Source: JANMJD01 sp963828405
Lineage (GTDB): Bacteria; Actinomycetota; Acidimicrobiia; Acidimicrobiales; Ilumatobacteraceae
DNA length: 64,000 nucleotides
Assembly (NCBI GenBank): GCA_963828405.1
Contig: CAWHEG010000031.1
Location: 496,001-560,000 of the forward strand
Direction: 5' to 3'
The notes beneath the pieces were generated by a model, which was not told the DNA's origin, ran no database searches, and saw only the letters and a program-made list of their open reading frames with translations. This document shows, piece by piece, positions 54,164-64,000 of this stretch (the first letter of the stretch is position 1; the number at the start of each line of letters is the position of its first letter). The translations under genes and the position numbers were made by a program.

Positions 54164-55779
54164 GCGGCCGGCCGGGCACCGAAGCGGTACGCGCCCTGCG
54201 CGAGGTCCGGCGGCGCAAGCGGATGGCCGACCTCGAGTGGTTCGAGGTGCTCTACCGGGCCTACGTCGTCGCCTTCCTCGCCGGTTACGCCGTGCTCTGG
54301 CTCTCGGCGCTCGTGCGCGACGAGCGGGCGTCCGACACCCAGGTCGCCGATCTGCGCGATGCGGCGCCGGCGGTGATCGGCGGGCTGTGGGCCCTCGTCG
54401 TCCTGGCCGGGTTGCGGTCGGGGAGTCGCGGCGGCCCGCTCGCCATCGAGGACGCCGACCTGCGCCACCTGCTGCTCGCCCCCGTCGACCGGCGTGGGGC
54501 GATGCTCCGCCCGATGTTCCAGCGGTTGCGTTCACTCGGTTTCGGCGGCATGGTCGTCGGGATGATCGCCGGCCAGGCCGCCGGGCGCCGCCTGCCAAGT
54601 TCGATCTACCGCTGGGCCGCGTCGTGCGGGCTGGCCGGCTGCTGCCTCGGCCTGACGTTCGGGGCGATGGCCGTCATCGCCCACGCCGCGCGTCTGCCGG
54701 AGTCGTGGTCGACGGCGGTCGGTGCCGTGCTCCTCGGCGCCCAGTCCCTGGCCGTCGCCGGCGTGACGACGGTCGGGCCGCTCGATTCGCTCGGGCATCT
54801 CGCCCTGTCGCCCCTGCATGCAGGCCTGCTCGGCCTGGCAGCGCCGGTCGCCGTCGCCGTCGCCGTCGCCGTGGCGTTCCGGCTGGCGGGGCGGGTGTCG
54901 CTCGAACGTCTCGCCCGGCGCAGTGCCCTCGTCGCCCAGCTCCGCTTCGCGGCCACCATGCAGGACCTGCGCACCGTGATGCTGCTCCGCCGCCAGCTCA
55001 GTCTCGAGGCCGTCCGGTTTCGACCGTGGTTCGCCGTGCCGCACGTCGGGGGGATCTTCTGGCGGCGGGGGTGGCTGAGTGTGGCCCGCTTCCCGGCCCG
55101 CCGCCTGATCCGGATGGCCGTCCTCGCCGGCACCGGCGCTCTCGCCGTCGCGGCGGCCTGGCAGGGCACGACGGTGGCCGTGGTGGTCGGCGGCTTCGCC
55201 GCCTTCATGCTCGGTCTCGAGGCCATCGAGCCCCTCGCCCAACACCTCGACCACCCCGACCTCGGTGACATGCAGCCGATGACCACGGGAGCGATCCAGA
55301 TCCGGCTGCTGCCCGTCACCGGCGTGCTGCTCCTCGTGATCGGAGCGGCGGCCGGCGCCGCCGGCGGCCTGGTCGGCGGGCTCGGGGGCAACCGGCTGCT
55401 CGTCGCCGTGATGCTCGGTGTGGCCGCGGCGATCGCCGGCGGCATCGCCGCGGTCGTCAACGCGGTGACCGGGGCGCCGGATCCGAGCGGTGGTCGTGCG
55501 GCCAGCGTCATGCCACCCGAGGTCGCCGGCATGGCGGCGCTGTACCGGATGACCTTCGCTCCCGGCCTGAGCGTGCTCGGGAGTCTCCCGGTGCTGGCGG
55601 TGCGCGGCCACCCCGACGACACGGCGGCCCAGTTGGCGCTCGCCGGGCGATGCCTCGTCGGCGTCGGGGTGGCGGCGGCGTTCACGGTCGGCTGGATCCA
55701 TGCCCGGCCGCGTTTCAAGGCATGGTGGCGGACCACGCAGGCAGAGGCGAAACAGGCCGGAACGGGGGTACGCAGGTGA
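54160..55779 (+). CDS. Large membrane protein, probable permease partner of the following ABC ATPase
   Basis: 539 residues with about 10-12 hydrophobic helices in two blocks (for example VVAFLAGYAVLWLSALV, GLLGLAAPVAVAVAVAVAF, VTGVLLLVIGAAAGAAGGLV) and a cytoplasmic middle region rich in Arg (MQDLRTVMLLRRQLSLEAVR). There is no signature to name a family, but the GTGA overlap with the ATPase gene and the membrane layout fit an ABC-2-like exporter. GTG 54160 overlaps the rhodanese stop. The substrate is unknown. Confidence 0.72.
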   Translation: MSGRPGTEAVRALREVRRRKRMADLEWFEVLYRAYVVAFLAGYAVLWLSALVRDERASDTQVADLRDAAPAVIGGLWALVVLAGLRSGSRGGPLAIEDADLRHLLLAPVDRRGAMLRPMFQRLRSLGFGGMVVGMIAGQAAGRRLPSSIYRWAASCGLAGCCLGLTFGAMAVIAHAARLPESWSTAVGAVLLGAQSLAVAGVTTVGPLDSLGHLALSPLHAGLLGLAAPVAVAVAVAVAFRLAGRVSLERLARRSALVAQLRFAATMQDLRTVMLLRRQLSLEAVRFRPWFAVPHVGGIFWRRGWLSVARFPARRLIRMAVLAGTGALAVAAAWQGTTVAVVVGGFAAFMLGLEAIEPLAQHLDHPDLGDMQPMTTGAIQIRLLPVTGVLLLVIGAAAGAAGGLVGGLGGNRLLVAVMLGVAAAIAGGIAAVVNAVTGAPDPSGGRAASVMPPEVAGMAALYRMTFAPGLSVLGSLPVLAVRGHPDDTAAQLALAGRCLVGVGVAAAFTVGWIHARPRFKAWWRTTQAEAKQAGTGVRR

Positions 55780-56465
55780 CGGGAGCCGATGCGATGATCG
55801 AGGCGACGGGATTGACCAAGGCCTACGGCGGGACCGTCGCTCTCCATCCCCTCGACCTGCGCGTCGAGCAGGGTGAAACGGTCGCCCTGCTCGGCCACAA
55901 CGGGTCGGGTAAGACCACGCTGATCAAGATGGCCGTCGGCGTGCTCGACCCGTCCAGTGGCTCGGTCCGGGTGGCGGGGTCGCCGGCGGGTTCGATGAAC
56001 GCCCGGGCGGCGGTCGCGTACCTCGCCGACACGCCCAGCTTCTACGACGACCTGTCGGTGTGGGAACACCTCGAGTTCATCGCCCGGCTCCACGGGGCCG
56101 CGGATTGGGAGCAGTCGGCGGCCGACCTGCTCGGTCACCTCGGGATCTACGAACGGGCCGACGACCTGCCCACGACCTTCAGCCGGGGCCTGCGGCAGAA
56201 GGCGGCGATCGCCTTGGCCTTCATCCGCCCGTTCGACGTGCTGCTCGTCGACGAACCGTTCGTCGGACTCGACGTGACCGGCCGCGACGCCCTCCTCGAG
56301 CTCTTCGACGAATCGGCGGCCAAAGGGGCGACGCTGATCGTGGCGACACACGAGTTGCGCTTCGCCCAGCGTTCGCAGCGACTCGTCGTCCTTGCCGACG
56401 GGGTCGTCGTCCACGACGGCCCGGGGGACTCGGATACCGCCGAGGAATGGGTTCGTCAGGGTTGA
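55776..56465 (+). CDS. ABC transporter ATP-binding protein (exporter type)
   Basis: 229 residues. Walker A LGHNGSGKTTLIKMAVG, signature TFSRGLRQKAAIALAFIRPF (SRGLRQK in place of LSGGQ), Walker B VLLVDEPFVGLD, D-loop and H-loop IVATHE. The CcmA/NatA-type sequence marks drug, antibiotic or lipid exporters. GTG 55776 overlaps the membrane-protein gene (GTGA), forming sseA-permease-ATPase in one unit. Confidence 0.88.
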   Translation: MTGADAMIEATGLTKAYGGTVALHPLDLRVEQGETVALLGHNGSGKTTLIKMAVGVLDPSSGSVRVAGSPAGSMNARAAVAYLADTPSFYDDLSVWEHLEFIARLHGAADWEQSAADLLGHLGIYERADDLPTTFSRGLRQKAAIALAFIRPFDVLLVDEPFVGLDVTGRDALLELFDESAAKGATLIVATHELRFAQRSQRLVVLADGVVVHDGPGDSDTAEEWVRQG

Positions 56466-56510
56466 CGCCCCACCGTGGTGGTTGAAACACCATCACGGGC
56501 GCGGAGCGAC

Positions 56511-56516
56511 TACTGT
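56511..56516 (+). promoter_or_regulatory. -10 element TACTGT of the DUF2510 gene
   Basis: TACTGT ends 8 nt before ATG 56525 with no ribosome site in between, a leaderless or very short leader arrangement. Confidence 0.35.
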
Positions 56517-56524
56517 GAGCCACC

Positions 56525-57292
<768 letters not shown>

Positions 57293-57294
57293 AG

Positions 57295-57309
57295 CCGGGC
57301 GGAGCCCGG
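57295..57309 (+). terminator. Short hairpin after the DUF2510 gene
   Basis: CCGGGC (57295-57300) pairs with GCCCGG (57304-57309) around GGA, 2 nt past the stop codon. The 6-bp stem is weak. Confidence 0.3.
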
Positions 57310-57352
57310 GGCGGATCAGGGTCAGCCGAGTCGGACGGGCCAGACTGGGTCG

Positions 57353-58919
57353 ATGCGCGCCACCTCCATCGGTCACGCCGGCATACTCGTCGAGACGGAT
57401 CACGGCTCGATCGTGTGCGACCCCTGGTTCGTTCCCGCCTTCTTCGGTTCGTGGTTCCCCTTCCCGCGCAACGACCACTTGTCTGCGTCGGTGCGTGAAC
57501 GGATCGAACGCCCCGACTTCCTGTACATCTCGCACATCCACGGCGATCACCTCGACGAGGCGTTCCTCGGTGAGCACATCGACAAGTCGACCCCCGTGCT
57601 CGTGCCCGGCTTCCCGACGAGGGAGCTGGAACGCCGGCTGAGGGCGCTCGGTTTCCGCAACTTCGTCCGCACCGTCGACGGCGAGGAGGTCACCTTGACC
57701 GGCGACCTGCGGGTCGCCATCCACGTCGAGACCTCGATCAGCGACGGCCCTGCCGGTGACTCGGCGCTCGTCGTCACCGACGGCCGGTCGCGGATCATCA
57801 ACCAGAACGACTGCCGCCCGTCCGATCTCGACGCGCTCGCGGGCCCACGGCCCCGTCGACCTGCACTTCATCCAGTTCTCCGGGGCGATCTGGTACCCGA
57901 TGGTCTACGAGGAGCCCCCCGAGCGGCTCGCCGAGATGTGCGTGGCCAAGGTAGAGAGCCAGTTCTCACGGGCACTGCACTACGTGGCCGCCATCGACGC
58001 CCGCCACGTGGTTCCCTCGGCCGGCCCGCCCTGCTTCCTCGACGCCGAACTGTTCGGCCTGAACATGATCACCGGCCGCGAGGCGTCGATCTTCCCCGAC
58101 CAGACCGAGTTCATCCGCCGCCTGGCCGCCGCCGGCCGATCCGGTGTGCTCAACATTCCGGGCACGACCCTCGACATCGCCGATGGCGGCCTGAGCGTCA
58201 CCCATCCGCTGCCCCAGGCCGATGTGGATCGGATCTTCACCGACAAGCTTGCCGGACTACGCCGCTACCAGGCCGACTGGAGCGAGTGGCTCGAGCGCCA
58301 CCGCGCGGGTTGGTCGGCCCCGGCGCCCGACCTGGTCGGCAGGCTGGCGGCCTGGTGGGAGCCGCTCCTGGCGATGGCGCCCACGCTGCGCCAGGCCGTG
58401 GGCTCGGCGGCGCTCGTGCGGGCGGGTGATGTCGAGATCCTGGTCGACTTCCCGGCGGGCGAGGTGCGCCCCTACGCCGGCGAGGCGTACCGCTACCGGT
58501 TCGACATCCCGCGGGAACTGGTCGAGACCGTGGCGGCTGCCCACGCCGTCGACTGGTCCAACGCCCTGTTCCTGTCGTGCCGCTTCCGGGCATGGCGTGA
58601 GGGCCCGTTCAACGAGTACCTGTACAACTTCTTCAAGTCGCTGTCGGTCGAACGGATGCGGCGAACCGAGGCCGAGGCGAAGCGCAAGCTCGACCCGGCG
58701 ACCGACAGTGACGAGGAGATCGAGATCGGCGGCTATCTGGTCGAGCGGTACTGCCCCCACCGGCAGGCCGACCTCACCGTGTTCGGCGAATGCGAGGGCG
58801 ACACCCTGACCTGCACCCTCCACGGCTGGAGGTTCGACCTCCGCACCGGACGGTGCCTGTCGTCGACGGATCGGTCGCTACGCGTGAGGCCGGGGGCCAC
58901 GGCCCTGACGTCGCCGTGA
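57353..58919 (+). pseudogene. Metallo-beta-lactamase-fold/Rieske protein (NamH/CMAH-like), one frameshift
   Basis: About 522 residues if repaired. N-terminal part: SIGHAGILVETDHGSIVCDP and YISHIHGDHLDEAF (metal-binding H-x-H-x-D-H). The frame then changes at 57841-57843, where a GGG has one G too many: DALA continues as AHGPVDLHFIQFSG in the next frame. The C-terminal Rieske domain has CPHRQADLT and CTLHGWRFDL, both ligand pairs. The order is that of the UDP-MurNAc hydroxylase NamH of mycobacteria and the related CMP-NeuAc hydroxylase. If functional it would modify cell-wall muramic acid to the N-glycolyl form. The single indel in a G-run suggests sequence error. Confidence 0.75.
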
Positions 58920-59009
58920 CAGCCCCCTGTCCCACCCGATCCCGGCGACGATTCCGCGTCATTCCCGGCCGTCACCGCAGTCTTGATCTCCAGAGAGGAG
59001 ATGACCGAG

Positions 59010-59771
59010 ATGTTTCGACGGAAGCGCAACCCGCAACCCGCCACCGCTGACCTGGTCGACCGTTGGCTGACGGTCGTGCTCACCGGTTCGCGGGGTGACG
59101 CCGGGCGGCTCGAGGAGGCCTGCCGCGACGTGGTCGAAGCCTTCGAGACGGCCGACGAACGCCTGGTCACCGGGGCGCTCACCAGGTTCGGACGTCAGCT
59201 CGGCGCCCAGGGTTGGGCTCTGGTCGACATCACTCGCTGGATCACCGAACTGGCCGGGCTGGCCGGCGAGGATGGCAACGTCCTCAACCGCTTCGACGCC
59301 GGCGTGGCACTCGCCCAGGGCTGGGCCGACGGCTACACCCAGGGTTCACGCAGCGGCGAATGCGTCGACGCGCTCACCGGTCTCGTCACGCTGCCCGTGC
59401 TGCGGCTGCGCCTTCGCCAGATCTACGAGCAGTGCGCCTCGCTCTCGGTGCCAGCGGAACAGGTCTACTGCCTTGTCGTCATCGACACCGACCTCCATGA
59501 CCGCCCACCGCTGGAACGTGAGGCGGCGATGGTCGTGCTCGCCGAGCACACCCGCATGGCGTTCCGCTCGGGTGAGACCGTGGCGGTCAAGGACGGCCGG
59601 ATCCTGGTGCTGGCCAGCCGCACCGACACGACCCGGAACTCGCTGCTCGACCTGCTCGGGGCCGTCAAGGTCTACCCGTTGCTCGCCGGTGGAAACGTGT
59701 TCGGCTGGCTCGAGGATCTGCCCACCGGTGGCGACCTGCTCGACAGCTACCTGGTCGACGTCGCCGCCTGA
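59010..59771 (+). CDS. Degenerate GGDEF-like regulatory protein
   Basis: 253 residues. A helical N-terminal part (LVDRWLTVVLTGSRGDAGRL to about 120) is followed by a domain that follows the GGDEF pattern: DALTGLVTLPVLRLRLRQIY (in place of D-LTGL-NR), LVVIDTDLHDR, and AFRSGETVAVKDGRILVLAS where an active enzyme would have R-GGDEF. The catalytic signature is lost, so it can only bind or sense. ATG 59010 is chosen, with AGGAG 9 nt upstream; ATG 59001 directly abuts that site. It converges with the beta-galactosidase gene. Confidence 0.65.
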   Translation: MFRRKRNPQPATADLVDRWLTVVLTGSRGDAGRLEEACRDVVEAFETADERLVTGALTRFGRQLGAQGWALVDITRWITELAGLAGEDGNVLNRFDAGVALAQGWADGYTQGSRSGECVDALTGLVTLPVLRLRLRQIYEQCASLSVPAEQVYCLVVIDTDLHDRPPLEREAAMVVLAEHTRMAFRSGETVAVKDGRILVLASRTDTTRNSLLDLLGAVKVYPLLAGGNVFGWLEDLPTGGDLLDSYLVDVAA

Positions 59772-59784
59772 GTCGCCGCCGCCG

Positions 59785-63896
<4,112 letters not shown>

Positions 63897-63932
63897 GCGC
63901 TCTCGCAGGGACGGAGTGGTCAAGACGGCCCC

Positions 63933-63938
63933 ATCCTA
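63933..63938 (-). promoter_or_regulatory. -10 element TAGGAT of the L,D-transpeptidase gene
   Basis: TAGGAT on the minus strand, 9 nt before TTG 63923 and 36 nt before ATG 63896. It fits either a near-leaderless TTG start or a 30-nt leader. Confidence 0.4.
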
Positions 63939-64000
63939 CCCGCTCGACCGTTCGGCGCGTCTGCATGCCCGGTGAGGCGTGCCGGCACACACCCGCCCCG

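Noticed and set aside
57841..57843. Programmed frameshift in the MBL/Rieske gene
   Set aside because: The site is a plain GGG run without a slippery heptamer or nearby structure that I can see; a one-base sequence error is simpler.

Overview
The window reads as a very GC-rich actinobacterial chromosome segment. The family mix (DivIVA, DUF2510, DUF2786 and DUF3105 proteins, an L,D-transpeptidase lipoprotein with a long Pro-Glu-Thr-Thr-Val spacer, a NamH-like metallo-hydrolase/Rieske protein) and the recurring TANNNT hexamers just upstream of start codons fit an Acidimicrobiia-type organism (Ilumatobacter-like). That placement is inference. I see no rRNA, tRNA, insertion sequence, prophage or CRISPR array.

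Layout. 1-2492 (minus): a first, partial set of complex I genes, nuoA-B-C-D', with nuoD cut by the window edge. 2554-6442 (minus): a coiled-coil membrane protein, a DivIVA-type protein and an APC amino-acid permease, with a perfect hairpin terminator between the last two. 6581-9941: a sugar-kinase/TIM-barrel operon divergent from a 2-oxoglutarate/Fe(II) oxygenase, with a palindromic operator candidate between them. 9946-12022: a DUF2786 protein and a class I glutamine-amidotransferase-like hydrolase, divergent, both with leaderless-type promoters.

12054-32794 (minus) is the centrepiece: about 20.7 kb of closely packed, mostly overlapping genes. In transcription order they are a small membrane protein, a two-cluster ferredoxin, a b6-type cytochrome b, a subunit-IV-like cytochrome b half, a Rieske protein, a diheme cytochrome c, a further membrane protein, and then complete nuoA-N. 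This places a cytochrome b6/f-like quinol oxidase and a full 14-subunit NADH dehydrogenase in one apparent transcription unit. A 27-codon single-helix membrane ORF lies between nuoD and nuoE, a 37-codon ORF bridges nuoE and nuoF, and a hairpin-bearing spacer separates nuoC from nuoD. A membrane-anchored cytochrome c is transcribed divergently (33100-33915).

33958-38639: a diguanylate cyclase, a secreted protein with a good promoter, a DEAD-box RNA helicase and a YjdF/DUF2238-like membrane protein. 38720-47150: a polyol (sorbitol/mannitol-type) utilisation locus made of a short-chain dehydrogenase, an ABC importer (ATPase, two permeases, binding protein), a divergent mannitol-type dehydrogenase, a DeoR regulator and an inositol-monophosphatase-like enzyme. 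All eight of these genes carry reading-frame breaks while both flanks are intact, which looks more like local sequence error than slow decay.

47151-63896: a phosphotransferase-fold protein, an FAD-linked D-lactate/2-hydroxyacid dehydrogenase, a winged-helix protein, larB-larC (nickel-pincer cofactor), a DUF3105 lipoprotein, a two-domain rhodanese, an ABC exporter pair, a DUF2510 protein, the NamH-like metallo-hydrolase/Rieske protein (one frameshift), a degenerate GGDEF-like protein, a family 2 beta-galactosidase and an L,D-transpeptidase lipoprotein. Short in-frame tandem repeats (15, 18 and 21 bp) recur in this right-hand part.
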